From positions 186,001-250,000 of the forward strand of contig NZ_JAMXLX010000007.1 in the NCBI RefSeq assembly GCF_024055605.1: a DNA stretch of 64,000 nt, written 5' to 3'. Each line of letters begins with the position of its first letter. The stretch's first letter is position 1. The stretch comes from Ciceribacter sichuanensis (GTDB taxonomy: Bacteria > Pseudomonadota > Alphaproteobacteria > Rhizobiales > Rhizobiaceae). The translations under genes were made by a program, and so were the position numbers. The notes under the pieces were generated by a model. That model was not told where the DNA came from, did no database searches, and saw only the letters and a program-made list of their open reading frames with translations. This document shows, in pieces, positions 1-8,496 of this stretch.

Positions 1-626
1 GCCTTGCCCTGACGTTTCAGGCCTTCGACGATGCGGAAGAGATCATCGATTTCCTTGCGTGAAAGAGCGGCGGTCGGCTCGTCCATGATGACGATGCGCG
101 CTTCGACCGAAAGAGCGCGGGCGATCGCCACAAGATGGCGCTGCGCGATCGAAAGATCCTTCAGACGGATCGTCGGATCGATATTGCTTTCAAGCTCCGC
201 CATAAGCTCGCGCGCACGCTGGTTGATGGTTTTCCAGTCGATCAGGCCGAAACGCGTGCGGGGCGCATGGCCGAGGAAAATGTTCTCGCCGACCGTCAGC
301 TCGTCGAAAAGCACGGTCTCCTGATGGATCGCGGTGACACCTGCATCGATCGCGGCCTGCGCGCTGGCAAAGGTCATCGCCTGACCATCGATCAGGATTT
401 CGCCCTCGTTCGGGCGATAGATACCGGTCAGGATCTTCACGAGTGTCGACTTACCCGCGCCGTTCTCGCCGATCAACGCCGTCACCTTGCCGGGATAGAG
501 CGCGATGTTCACGCCATCGAGCGCCTTCACTCCGGGAAAGATCTGGGAAATGCCACGCATCTCGAGGATGGGCGTGTCAGCGGGTTCAGCGCCCGCGCCG
601 ATTTTTGAAGCTTGAACGGTCATCAT
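1..626 (-). CDS. rhaT: Sugar ABC transporter ATP-binding protein, RhaT (partial, C-terminus outside window)
   Basis: Only the N-terminal ~208 residues are inside the window; the gene runs off the left edge. Reading the minus strand gives an ABC ATPase of the CUT2 (RbsA/MglA) class: Walker A GENGAGKS at about residues 53-60, the signature LSIAQRHLV, and Walker B VIMDEPTAAL. CUT2 ATPases normally carry two such domains in ~500 residues, so the second half and the permeases should lie to the left. It follows rhaS by 66 bp with a hairpin in the gap. Likely role: energising L-rhamnose import at the inner membrane, by analogy with the Rhizobium leguminosarum rhaRSTPQUK operon. The start is ATG at 626 or 623 (two adjacent ATGs), without a strong Shine-Dalgarno. 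The rhamnose assignment is inferred from context. Confidence 0.9.
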   Translation of the reverse strand, partial: MMTVQASKIGAGAEPADTPILEMRGISQIFPGVKALDGVNIALYPGKVTALIGENGAGKSTLVKILTGIYRPNEGEILIDGQAMTFASAQAAIDAGVTAIHQETVLFDELTVGENIFLGHAPRTRFGLIDWKTINQRARELMAELESNIDPTIRLKDLSIAQRHLVAIARALSVEARIVIMDEPTAALSRKEIDDLFRIVEGLKRQGK

Positions 627-652
627 CCCGTGCATCCGAAAATGGAAAAGGG

Positions 653-674
653 CCCGGCGGCCAATGCCGCCGGG
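653..674 (-). terminator. Intercistronic hairpin between rhaS and rhaT
   Basis: A perfect 9-bp stem (CCCGGCGGC at 653-661, GCCGCCGGG at 666-674) with a 4-nt loop lies in the 66-bp gap after the binding-protein gene. Read leftward it is followed by CCCTTTTCC. It probably protects the upstream message or partly terminates it, giving more binding protein than ATPase. The same arrangement recurs in four other operons of the window. Confidence 0.6.
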
Positions 675-692
675 TGTTTTGGTGTCCGAGGA

Positions 693-1688
693 TCAGAAGA
701 TCTTCGAGAACTGATCGATGTTCGATGCGTCGTAGACGAAGGGATCCGCCATTGCGGCTTCCCCGGTATCGCCGATCTTGATCTTGCCCATGCGGCCGGC
801 TTCGATTTCCGAACCCGGAGCACCGTCGGTGTCGCCCTTGACCAGGTGATAGGCGATCTGGGTTGCCGAATAACCGAGGTCGATCGGGTTCCAGATGGCG
901 AATTCCTTGGTCGCGCCGGACTTGATGGCGCCGGCCATTTCCGAGGGAAGGCCGAGGCCCGTCACGTAGACGTCACCGATCTTGCCCGCATCCTTTACAG
1001 CCTGGGAGGCCGCGAGAACGCCGACGGTGGTCGGAGCAACGATGACCTTCACGTTCGGCGAGGACGACAGCAGGCCGTTGGCTTCGCGGTAGCTCTTGTC
1101 GGCGAGGTCATCGCCGTAGACCGTGGTCACCAAGTTGAGGCCGGGGAAGTCCTTCAGCTGCTTCTTCATTTCCTCGATCCAGATGTTCTGGTTGGTCGAG
1201 GTCGTGGTGGCCGACAGAATGGCGAAGTCACCCTTGCCTTCCGGCAGGTGGTCGGCGGCAAGCTTGAGGCACATCTTGCCGATCAGCTCGTTGGAAGACG
1301 GGTTCAGGTGCATGATGCGGCCTTCCGGAGCAACGCCGGAGTCCCACGAGATGACCTTGATGCCGCGCTGGGCAGCCTTCTTCAGCGCCGGAACGACCGC
1401 ATCCGGGTCGTTGGCGGAAATCGCGATGGCATCAACGCCCTGCGCGATCAGCGAGTTGATGACTTCGATCTGGCCTTCGGCAGTCGTGGACGTCGGGCCG
1501 GTATAGATGATCTCGACGCCGCCGAGTTCCTTGGCGGCTTCCTGCGCACCCTTGTTGGCCGCCTCGAAGAAGCCGTTGCCGAGCGACTTGACCACGAGCG
1601 CGATCTTCATATCGGCGGCACTTGCGGCTGAACCCATGGCCATGGCGGCAAGGGCGACGCCTGCGAGCAGTGTCTTGGCTAGTTTCAT
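693..1688 (-). CDS. rhaS: Rhamnose ABC transporter substrate-binding protein RhaS
   Basis: A 331-residue periplasmic sugar-binding protein of the LacI/RbsB-like type (Peripla_BP_4). It starts at ATG 1688, preceded by GGAGGAATATCAA, and opens with a clean Sec signal peptide (MKLAKTLLAGVALAAMAMG, cleavage after ASA-A). The mature protein begins with the family pattern ALVVKSLGNGFFEAANKGAQ, contains NSLIAQGVDAIAISANDPDA, and later VYVTGLGLPSEM. Length is typical of CUT2 binding proteins. It sits between the DeoR-type regulator (55 bp upstream) and the ATPase, matching the rhizobial rha operon. L-rhamnose as ligand is inferred from the adjacent rhaD and rhaI. Confidence 0.88.
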   Translation of the reverse strand: MKLAKTLLAGVALAAMAMGSAASAADMKIALVVKSLGNGFFEAANKGAQEAAKELGGVEIIYTGPTSTTAEGQIEVINSLIAQGVDAIAISANDPDAVVPALKKAAQRGIKVISWDSGVAPEGRIMHLNPSSNELIGKMCLKLAADHLPEGKGDFAILSATTTSTNQNIWIEEMKKQLKDFPGLNLVTTVYGDDLADKSYREANGLLSSSPNVKVIVAPTTVGVLAASQAVKDAGKIGDVYVTGLGLPSEMAGAIKSGATKEFAIWNPIDLGYSATQIAYHLVKGDTDGAPGSEIEAGRMGKIKIGDTGEAAMADPFVYDASNIDQFSKIF

Positions 1689-1743
1689 TTGATATTCCTC
1701 CCAGGTTGATGGACTGCTTGAACTCCCCACGCAGCCGCGCCTC

Positions 1744-2556
1744 TCATGCGACCGACGTGGTATCCTCCTTCTCGGTCGAGGCCATCGGCTTGACCGTTAT
1801 GAGCTTTATGCCTGAATTGGTGACCATCGCGGCCGCCTCCTCCGGAATCTTGTCATCCGTGATGATCGTCGAGACATTCTCGAGCGAACACAGGATCAGG
1901 CTTGAACGCCGTGAAAACTTGCTGGAATCGACCATGACGATCAGCTCTTCGGCCTGCCGGACCAGCTTCTGCTCGCTCTGGATCACCAGCGCATCCGATT
2001 CCATAACGCCGAGCGCGTTGATGCCCTGCGCGCCGATGAATATGCGGCGAGCGTAGAAATTGCGGATCGCGTCGTTGTCGAAAGGCGAAAGGATCAGACT
2101 CTGGTCGCGATAGATCGCGCCGCCGGGAACCGAAACCGTGCATTTCGAATTTTTCACCAGATGCTCGGCGATGGCGAACGAATTGGTCATGACCTGCAGA
2201 CGGCGGGCAGACATGAAGTGCACCATCTGGAAGGTGGTCGTGCCACCATTGATGATGATCGAATCGCCTTCTTCGCAGAGATCGACGGCTGCGCGCGCAA
2301 TTGCGCGTTTCTTATCGATGTTGACTGATTCCGACACCCTGAACGGCCGCGCCGCGAGATTTCCAAGCTGCGGAGGATGCACCGCCTCGGCGCCACCGCG
2401 CACCCGGCGCAGCTTGCCCTGCACATGAAGCGACGCGATATCCCTACGGATCGTGGCCTCGGAAGCCTCCGTCAGCTCAGCGATATCCTGCACGGTGATG
2501 ACCGGCTTTTCCTGGATCGCGCTTAAGATAATACGATGTCGTTCGCGTTCGTGCAT
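1744..2556 (-). CDS. rhaR: DeoR-family transcriptional regulator, RhaR
   Basis: A 270-residue DeoR-family repressor. The N-terminus carries the winged helix-turn-helix (VQDIAELTEASEATIRRDIA, about residues 20-40) and the family hallmark KLRRVRGGAEAV. The C-terminal part is the sugar-phosphate-sensing domain (KKRAIARAAVDLCEEGDSII; INGGTTTFQM; then IFIGAQGINALG). The start ATG at 2556 has AGGAGGAG just upstream. It is the first gene of the leftward rha operon and diverges from rhaD. A shared inverted repeat in the gap is its probable binding site. By analogy with R. leguminosarum it controls rhamnose catabolism; whether it acts as repressor or activator here cannot be told from sequence. Confidence 0.85.
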   Translation of the reverse strand: MHERERHRIILSAIQEKPVITVQDIAELTEASEATIRRDIASLHVQGKLRRVRGGAEAVHPPQLGNLAARPFRVSESVNIDKKRAIARAAVDLCEEGDSIIINGGTTTFQMVHFMSARRLQVMTNSFAIAEHLVKNSKCTVSVPGGAIYRDQSLILSPFDNDAIRNFYARRIFIGAQGINALGVMESDALVIQSEQKLVRQAEELIVMVDSSKFSRRSSLILCSLENVSTIITDDKIPEEAAAMVTNSGIKLITVKPMASTEKEDTTSVA

Positions 2557-2574
2557 GGGCTCCTCCTGAGCTTA

Positions 2575-2694
2575 ATTTATTCGCATTGCTTTTATGTTGT
2601 CAATCAAAAACGATCAAAAAAGATAATATTGCACCGCACAATGAACATTTATGATCGAAATTGATTGACAACTATCGGATCGATGCGCGATACC
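2575..2694. promoter_or_regulatory. Divergent rha promoters and paired inverted operator
   Basis: The AT-rich gap between rhaR and rhaD holds two 21-bp arms in opposite orientation, 2596-2616 and 2652-2672, that match at 19 of 21 positions when one is reverse-complemented; the shared core is GTTGTCAATCAA...CGATCA. Each arm contains a perfect -35 box TTGACA: at 2665-2670 toward rhaD (then GATACC at 2689-2694, 18-bp spacing) and at 2603-2598 on the minus strand toward rhaR (then AATAAA, 16-bp spacing). A regulator bound here would sit on both promoters. Operator and promoter roles are inferred. Confidence 0.6.
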
Positions 2695-2760
2695 GTCGAC
2701 CAGAAGGAGATGGGCCGCTCAGTGAAGCGGTCCATGAATCGACACGCAAGGGAGGAAGCA

Positions 2761-4857
2761 ATGACGGGCCAAACCCGCCTTCTCGAAAACCGTTGGGACG
2801 ACGCTCACGCTGCAAAGCTCGATGAACCGGGCAAGCTGCTCTATCGCTCCAATCTGCTTGGCGCAGACAAGCGCATCACCAATTACGGCGGCGGCAACAC
2901 CTCCGCGAAGGTGCTCGAAACCGATCCGCTCACGGGCAATCAGGTCAGCGTCATGTGGGTGAAGGGCTCCGGCGGCGACGTCGGCACCATCAAACTCGAC
3001 GGCTTTGCCACCCTCTACATGGAAAAGCTCGAAGCGCTGAAGAGCATCTACAAGGGCGTTCACGACGAAGACCGCATGGTGGGCTTCCTGCCCCATTGCA
3101 CCTTCAACCTCAACCCACGCGCAGCCTCGATCGACACGCCGCTGCACGGTTTCGTGCCGTTCACGCATGTCGACCACATGCATCCGGACGCGATCATCGC
3201 GATCGCCGCTTCGAAAAACTCGAAGGAACTGACCCAAAAGATCTTCGGTGAGGAAATCGGCTGGCTGCCCTGGCGCCGCCCGGGCTTCCAACTCGGTCTC
3301 GACCTCGAAGCCTTCGTCAAAGCCAATCCGAAGGCAAAGGGCGTTGTGCTCGAAAGCCACGGCCTGTTTACCTGGGCGAACGACGCCAAGGAATGCTACC
3401 TGCTGACGCTCGAAATTATCAACAAGGCGATCGAATGGTTCGCCAGGGAGACGGACGGCAAGACGATCTTCGGCGGCGCAGTCGCCAAGAGCCTGCCGGA
3501 AGCAGAACGTCGCGCCATCGGTGCACGGCTGATGCCGGAAATCCGCGGCCGCATCGGCAAAGCTGAGCGCAAGCTCGGTCATTTCGACGACCAGCCGGCG
3601 GTTCTCGAATTCGTCAATTCGAAGGACCTGAAGCCGCTGGGCAGCCTCGGCACATCCTGCCCCGACCACTTCCTGCGCACCAAGATCCGCCCGCTGATCG
3701 TCGATTTCGACCCGGCCAAGCCGGATGTCGATGCCATCATCGCCGGGCTCGACAAGGCTCTCGAAGATTACCGCGCCGACTACACGCGCTATTACGAGAC
3801 CTGCAAACACGACAATTCGCCTGCCATGCGCGATCCGAACCCGGTCATCTTCCTGGTTCCGGGCGTCGGCATGCTGTCCTTCGCCAAGGACAAGGCGACC
3901 GCCCGCATCGCCGGCGAATTCTATGTCAACGCCATCAACGTGATGCGTGGCGCCTCGACGGTCTCCGAGTATCAGGGCCTGCCGGAACAGGAAGCCTTCG
4001 ACATCGAATACTGGTTGCTTGAGGAAGCCAAGCTCCAGCGCATGCCGAAGCCGAAGTCGCTTGCCGGCCGCGTAGCCTTCGTCACCGGCGGCGCCGGCGG
4101 CATCGGCCGGGCAACGGCTGAACGGCTGATGTCCGAGGGCGCCTGCGTGGTGCTCGCCGACATCGACGCCAACGCACTGTCCGACACGCTTGCCGATTTC
4201 TCCAAGCGCTACGGCGCGGATGCCGTTCGCTCCGTCACTCTCGACGTGACGAAGGAAGAGGCCGTCGCTTCGACCTTCGCTGAAGCCTGCGTCGAATTCG
4301 GCGGTGTCGACATCCTCGTTTCGAATGCCGGAATTGCCTCCTCGGCACCGGTCGAGGACACCACGCTCGCGATGTGGAACAAGAATATCGACATTCTGGC
4401 GACCGGTTACTTCCTCGTCTCCCGCGAAGCGTTCCGCCTGTTCCGCCGTCAGGCGATCGGCGGCAATATCGTCTTCGTCGCTTCGAAGAACGGCCTCGCC
4501 TCCTCGCCGAACGCCTCGGCCTATTGCACCGCCAAGGCGGCCGAGATCCATCTCGCCCGTTGCCTTGCGCTGGAAGGGGCAGACGCCGGTATCCGCGTCA
4601 ACACCGTCAATCCTGACGCCGTCCTGCGCGGCTCCAAGATCTGGAACGGCGAGTGGCGCGAACAGCGTGCGGCTTCCTCGAAGATCGAGGTCACCGATCT
4701 CGAGGAGCACTACCGCAAGCGTTCGATGCTGAAGCTCAATGTCTTCCCGGAAGACATTGCGGAAGCGATCTACTTCCTCGCGTCCGATCTCTCGGCCAAG
4801 TCGACCGGCAACATCATCAACGTCGATGCCGGTAACGCCCAGAGCTTTACGCGCTGA
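2761..4857 (+). CDS. rhaD: Bifunctional rhamnulose-1-phosphate aldolase / short-chain dehydrogenase RhaD
   Basis: A 698-residue fusion. Residues ~1-420 form a class II (zinc) aldolase with the metal-binding cluster THVDHMHPD (His136, His139, His141) and LESHGLFTW further on. Residues ~434-698 form an SDR domain with the nucleotide motif TGGAGGIG, catalytic Ser region VASKNG, and Tyr588-xxx-Lys592 (YCTAK). The aldolase should cleave L-rhamnulose-1-phosphate to DHAP and L-lactaldehyde, and the SDR half should act on the lactaldehyde; this is the known rhizobial RhaD arrangement. I chose ATG 2761 because GGGAGGAAGC precedes it and the reading frame upstream runs through the promoter region. rhaI follows after 119 bp. 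Confidence 0.93.
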   Translation: MTGQTRLLENRWDDAHAAKLDEPGKLLYRSNLLGADKRITNYGGGNTSAKVLETDPLTGNQVSVMWVKGSGGDVGTIKLDGFATLYMEKLEALKSIYKGVHDEDRMVGFLPHCTFNLNPRAASIDTPLHGFVPFTHVDHMHPDAIIAIAASKNSKELTQKIFGEEIGWLPWRRPGFQLGLDLEAFVKANPKAKGVVLESHGLFTWANDAKECYLLTLEIINKAIEWFARETDGKTIFGGAVAKSLPEAERRAIGARLMPEIRGRIGKAERKLGHFDDQPAVLEFVNSKDLKPLGSLGTSCPDHFLRTKIRPLIVDFDPAKPDVDAIIAGLDKALEDYRADYTRYYETCKHDNSPAMRDPNPVIFLVPGVGMLSFAKDKATARIAGEFYVNAINVMRGASTVSEYQGLPEQEAFDIEYWLLEEAKLQRMPKPKSLAGRVAFVTGGAGGIGRATAERLMSEGACVVLADIDANALSDTLADFSKRYGADAVRSVTLDVTKEEAVASTFAEACVEFGGVDILVSNAGIASSAPVEDTTLAMWNKNIDILATGYFLVSREAFRLFRRQAIGGNIVFVASKNGLASSPNASAYCTAKAAEIHLARCLALEGADAGIRVNTVNPDAVLRGSKIWNGEWREQRAASSKIEVTDLEEHYRKRSMLKLNVFPEDIAEAIYFLASDLSAKSTGNIINVDAGNAQSFTR

Positions 4858-4976
4858 TCGACAGCCATTGCCTGCTGCCGGCGCTCCCAAGGCCGGCGGC
4901 GGGCCCCTCGCGGTTTGGAGAGTTGCAACGTCTTTGACGCCGCCTCATGGTTGCGCGACGTTGCAGGGAGGATGAT

Positions 4977-6269
4977 ATGACAGAACAGAAGATCGCCGCC
5001 GACGTGATTTCGGCCGAGAACGAAAAGCGCGCCGGCGCGCTCAAGTCCGACTATGCAGCCCTTGGCGAAAAGCTCGCCCGCAACAATATCGACATCGACG
5101 CCGTCACGAAGCAGGTCGCCGAGTTCTTCGTCGCCGTTCCCTCCTGGGGTGTGGGCACCGGCGGTACGCGCTTTGCCCGTTTTCCCGGCCTCGGCGAGCC
5201 GTGCAATATCTTCGACAAGCTCGAAGACTGCTCGGTTATCAACGAACTGACCCGCGCCACGCCGACGGTTTCGCTGCATATTCCGTGGGACAAAGCGGAC
5301 CCGAAGGACCTGAAGGCAAAGGGCGATGCGCTCGGCTTAAGCTTCGACGCCATGAACTCCAACACCTTCTCCGACGCGCCGGATCAGACTCATTCCTACA
5401 AGTATGGCTCACTCAGCCATGTGGATGCGGCAACCCGCGCGCAGGCCGTCGAGCACAACATCGAATGCATCGAGCTTGGCAATGCCATCGGCTCGAAGGC
5501 GCTCACCGTCTGGATCGGCGATGGTTCGAACTTCCCGGGGCAGTCGAACTTCACCCGACAGTTCGAGCGCTACCTCGCCTCCATGGCCGACATCTACAAG
5601 GCTCTGCCGGAAGACTGGCGGCTGTTCTCCGAGCACAAGATGTACGAACCGGCCTTCTATTCGACGGTCGTGCAGGACTGGGGCACCAACTTCCTGATCG
5701 CCCAGACGCTCGGCCCGAAAGCCTTCTGCCTCGTAGACCTCGGTCATCACGCCCCGAACACCAATATCGAGATGATCGTCGCCCGCCTGATCCAGTTCGG
5801 CAAGCTCGGCGGCTTCCATTTCAACGATTCGAAATACGGTGATGACGACCTCGACGCCGGCTCGGTCGAACCTTACCGCCTCTTCCTCGTCTTCAACGAA
5901 CTCGTTGATGCCGAGCATCGTGGCGTCAAGGGCTTCCACCCGGCCCACATGATCGACCAGAGCCACAATGTCACGGATCCGATCGAGAGCCTTATTTCCA
6001 GCGCCAACGAGATCCGCCGCGCCTATGCCCAGGCGCTTCTGGTCGACCGAACGGCACTGGAGGGCTTCCAGAGCGATAACGATGCGCTGATGGCGACGGA
6101 AACGCTGAAGCGCGCCTATCGCACGGATGTCGAGGCGATCCTGGCCGAAGCTCGTCGCCGCGCCGGCGGCGCCATCGATCCGGTCGCCACCTATCGCGCC
6201 AGCGGCTACCGCGCGCAGGTCGCCGCGGAACGGCCGGCGGTCAAGGGTGGTTCGGGCGGCATCGTCTGA
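4977..6269 (+). CDS. rhaI: L-rhamnose isomerase RhaI (rhizobial TIM-barrel type)
   Basis: A 430-residue sugar isomerase of the xylose-isomerase-like TIM-barrel superfamily, starting at ATG 4977 after GGGAGGATGAT. Conserved metal-site stretches include SEHKMYEPAFYST, DLGHHAPNTNIE and GGFHFNDSKYGDDDLDAG. It should interconvert L-rhamnose and L-rhamnulose in the cytoplasm, the step before phosphorylation by RhaK (not in the window). It is the second gene after rhaD and is closed by a terminator hairpin. Co-location with rhaD and the rha importer makes the assignment strong; length is as expected for the rhizobial type rather than the E. coli RhaA type. Confidence 0.9.
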   Translation: MTEQKIAADVISAENEKRAGALKSDYAALGEKLARNNIDIDAVTKQVAEFFVAVPSWGVGTGGTRFARFPGLGEPCNIFDKLEDCSVINELTRATPTVSLHIPWDKADPKDLKAKGDALGLSFDAMNSNTFSDAPDQTHSYKYGSLSHVDAATRAQAVEHNIECIELGNAIGSKALTVWIGDGSNFPGQSNFTRQFERYLASMADIYKALPEDWRLFSEHKMYEPAFYSTVVQDWGTNFLIAQTLGPKAFCLVDLGHHAPNTNIEMIVARLIQFGKLGGFHFNDSKYGDDDLDAGSVEPYRLFLVFNELVDAEHRGVKGFHPAHMIDQSHNVTDPIESLISSANEIRRAYAQALLVDRTALEGFQSDNDALMATETLKRAYRTDVEAILAEARRRAGGAIDPVATYRASGYRAQVAAERPAVKGGSGGIV

Positions 6270-6316
6270 GGCTTTTCTCATCTCCCGAAGATCTGCCTGC
6301 GCAGGCAAGCAAGAAC

Positions 6317-6345
6317 AGACGCCGGTAGCCCTGTTGCCGGCGTCT
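6317..6345 (+). terminator. Terminator-like hairpin after rhaDI
   Basis: Perfect 9-bp stem AGACGCCGG / CCGGCGTCT with an 11-nt loop, 48 bp after the rhaI stop and followed by TGCGTTT. It plausibly ends the rhaDI transcript. Confidence 0.6.
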
Positions 6346-6431
6346 TGCGTTTAGGGGCTTTCTCATGGGTTCCTGCAGGCGGCTGCGAAAGTGTTACTCT
6401 TCTGTGACAGAAGCCGCATTGGTCTCTGGAC

Positions 6432-6458
6432 AAGATAGTGGATGTCATCCACTATCTT
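6432..6458. promoter_or_regulatory. 27-bp perfect palindrome, probable operator O1
   Basis: Two perfect 13-bp arms (AAGATAGTGGATG and its complement) are separated by one base, 66 bp before the start of the fused ATPase gene. The one-base gap rules out a useful RNA hairpin and there is no T-run, so protein binding is likelier. Its central 21 bp match a second site at 8359-8379 in front of the MarR-type gene at 17 of 21 positions, including an identical CATCCACTAT half. This pairing points to the MarR-type protein as the ligand. Confidence 0.65.
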
Positions 6459-6523
6459 GGTGCCGGCGACGGTCAAAAGGCCGCGCGGCAGATAGCGACG
6501 ATACCAGAAAACAAGGGGAACCT

Positions 6524-8170
6524 ATGTCGCAAGCCTCTATGCCTCCCAACGTGGTGCTATCGGTGCGTCATCTGACGGTCAGTCTGCCTCCCAAGATGGA
6601 ACGCGCCCACGCAGTCCACGATATTTCCTTCGATCTCAATGCCGGTGAAATCCTCTGCATCATCGGTGAATCCGGCTCAGGCAAGTCAGTTACCGCCAAT
6701 GCCATCATGGGCCTGCTCGCGCCCTCCATCAAAGTGACCGGCGGGCAAATCCTGTTCAAGGGCATGGATATCATCGCCACGCCCGAAGAAAAGATCCGCC
6801 CCTTGCGCGGACAGGCCGTGTCCATCATCTTCCAGGACCCTCTCTCCGCCCTCAACCCGCTGATGACCATCGGCGACCAGATCGCCGAGGTGATGCAGGC
6901 CCATGGCGTCGGCACGCCCGAAACACGTACCGCCCGGGTGCTTGAATTGCTCGAAGAGGTCGGCCTTCCCGATCCGGCGCTGATGCGCCTGCAATATCCC
7001 TTCCGTCTTTCCGGCGGCCAGCGGCAGCGCGTGATGATCGCCATGGCACTGGCGCTCGATCCCGATGTCCTGATCGCCGACGAACCGACAACCGCACTCG
7101 ACGTCACAACGCAGGCGCAGATTCTGGAGCTCATCCGCAAGATCCAGCAGCGCAAGAACATGAGCGTGATGTTCATCACCCATGATTTCGGAGTGGTGGC
7201 GGAGATCGCCGACCGCGTGGTGGTGATGGAAAAGGGGATACTGGTCGAACAGGGCAAGGCCGACGACGTGCTGACCCGCCCGTCGCATCCCTATACCCAG
7301 CGCCTCGTGGCCGCGGTTCCGCGCATGCGTAGCGATGACCGCTCCATCGCAGAGGAAGCGCCTGTCGTGCTGCAGGTGGAAAACCTGAAGAAGGAATACC
7401 GCACCACCGGAACGTTCCTCAGCAAGGGCCGCACCGTGAAAGCCGTCAATGACGTGAGCTTCGTCATTCACAAGGGCCAGACGCTCGGCGTGGTCGGCGA
7501 AAGCGGCTCGGGCAAGTCGTCCCTCGGACGCGTCCTGCTCAAGCTGCTGGAACCGGACGCCGGGCGTATCCTCTTCGACGGACGCGATGTCGCGAGCATG
7601 CCGGAAGAGAGCTTCCGGCTTCTCAGGCCCTATATCCAGATGATCTTTCAGGACCCCTTCGCGTCGCTCAACCCGCGTCACACGATCGGACGTATACTGA
7701 CGGTCGGACCGATTGCCCATGGCCTCGCCGTCCACGAAGCGAAGACCAAAGCCTTCCGCCTGCTGAAGCTGGTCGGTCTCGACGAAGCGGCCTTCGACCG
7801 TTTTCCGCACGAATTCTCCGGCGGCCAGCGCCAGAGGATAGGCATCGCACGCGCGTTGATGTTCGATCCTGTCCTGCTTGTCGCGGATGAAGCCGTCTCG
7901 GCGCTCGACGTGTCCATCCAGGCCCAGATCCTCGAATTGCTGGCCCGCGTGCAGAAGGAAATGAAGGTCGCGATGATCTTCATTACCCACGACCTGCGCG
8001 TGGCAAGCCAGATCTGCGACAACGTGATCGTGATGTACAAGGGAAGCGTGGTGGAGCACGGCCCGCCCTCGAAGATATTCCGGGCACCCGAGCACGAGTA
8101 TACGCAGCGGCTGGTTTCAGCCATCCCAGGAGCAGACTGGGAACCGGCCGCGAAGATGGCCGAAGCCTGA
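6524..8170 (+). CDS. Peptide/nickel-type ABC transporter, fused two-domain ATPase (DppD-DppF fusion)
   Basis: A 548-residue protein with two complete ABC domains, the arrangement seen when the DppD and DppF ATPases are fused. Domain 1: Walker A GESGSGKS at residues 48-55, LSGGQRQRV, and IADEPTTALDV. Domain 2: GESGSGKSS, FSGGQRQRIG, and VADEAVSALDV. Both contain the family's HPYTQRLV/HEYTQRLV-type C-terminal motif. It should power import through the permeases at 12953-14804. The ATG at 6524 has AAGGGGAACCT before it; the longer upstream frame runs through the O1 palindrome and is unlikely to be translated. It is separated from its binding protein and permeases by the regulator, SDR and oxidoreductase genes, which is unusual. 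Confidence 0.9.
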   Translation: MSQASMPPNVVLSVRHLTVSLPPKMERAHAVHDISFDLNAGEILCIIGESGSGKSVTANAIMGLLAPSIKVTGGQILFKGMDIIATPEEKIRPLRGQAVSIIFQDPLSALNPLMTIGDQIAEVMQAHGVGTPETRTARVLELLEEVGLPDPALMRLQYPFRLSGGQRQRVMIAMALALDPDVLIADEPTTALDVTTQAQILELIRKIQQRKNMSVMFITHDFGVVAEIADRVVVMEKGILVEQGKADDVLTRPSHPYTQRLVAAVPRMRSDDRSIAEEAPVVLQVENLKKEYRTTGTFLSKGRTVKAVNDVSFVIHKGQTLGVVGESGSGKSSLGRVLLKLLEPDAGRILFDGRDVASMPEESFRLLRPYIQMIFQDPFASLNPRHTIGRILTVGPIAHGLAVHEAKTKAFRLLKLVGLDEAAFDRFPHEFSGGQRQRIGIARALMFDPVLLVADEAVSALDVSIQAQILELLARVQKEMKVAMIFITHDLRVASQICDNVIVMYKGSVVEHGPPSKIFRAPEHEYTQRLVSAIPGADWEPAAKMAEA

Positions 8171-8496
8171 CGGGTTGATCCCCAAGGGCATTCACCCGAG
8201 ACACACCGTTTCCGCTCTCAGCAAGGGAAGCGGTTTAGCCTTGGCCACGATAGAAAAACGCGAAAGAACCGGCTGGATCATCAAGGAATCCGGCGGGTTA
8301 GCGGTTGCATTCAAGACTTTCCAAACAGGTGAAAAAATTTCCTGTCAGTCGGAATAATATAGTTGCATTCATCCACTATTTGCCCTTTCCTATTCATCAC
8401 AGTGACACATGACATGGCCGGACGGATTTCCCCGGCAACCCGACGTAAACACGGGTTGCCGATGGGTTTTCTCGTTCATGAGAAAACAGGAACATA
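8171..8496. other. Intergenic region before the MarR-type gene
   Basis: This 326-bp gap has no convincing gene. The short frame 8175-8357 has no ribosome-binding site, no recognisable motif and lies partly in a promoter-like stretch. The right part becomes AT-rich (AATTTCC...GGAATAATATAG) and holds the operator-like site 8359-8379. Confidence 0.6.
8359..8379. promoter_or_regulatory. Imperfect palindrome, probable operator O2
   Basis: Twenty-one bases with half-sites ATAGT...CATCCACTAT match the centre of the perfect palindrome at 6432-6458 at 17 of 21 positions. It lies 118 bp upstream of the MarR-type gene, next to AATAAT/TATAGT sequences that could form a -10 box. It is the likely autoregulatory site of that gene. 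Confidence 0.6.

Noticed and set aside
2719..4890. Long antisense frame (723 codons) opposite rhaD
   Set aside because: It mirrors the codon bias of rhaD in GC-rich DNA, has no ribosome-binding site and no domain; rhaD has clear motifs.
6432..6458. Palindrome considered as a transcription terminator
   Set aside because: Arms are separated by one base, too few for a hairpin loop, and no T-run follows; a matching site before the regulator fits an operator better.
8175..8357. 60-codon frame in the gap before the MarR-type gene
   Set aside because: No ribosome-binding site or recognisable sequence; ends in a promoter-like region with the operator site.
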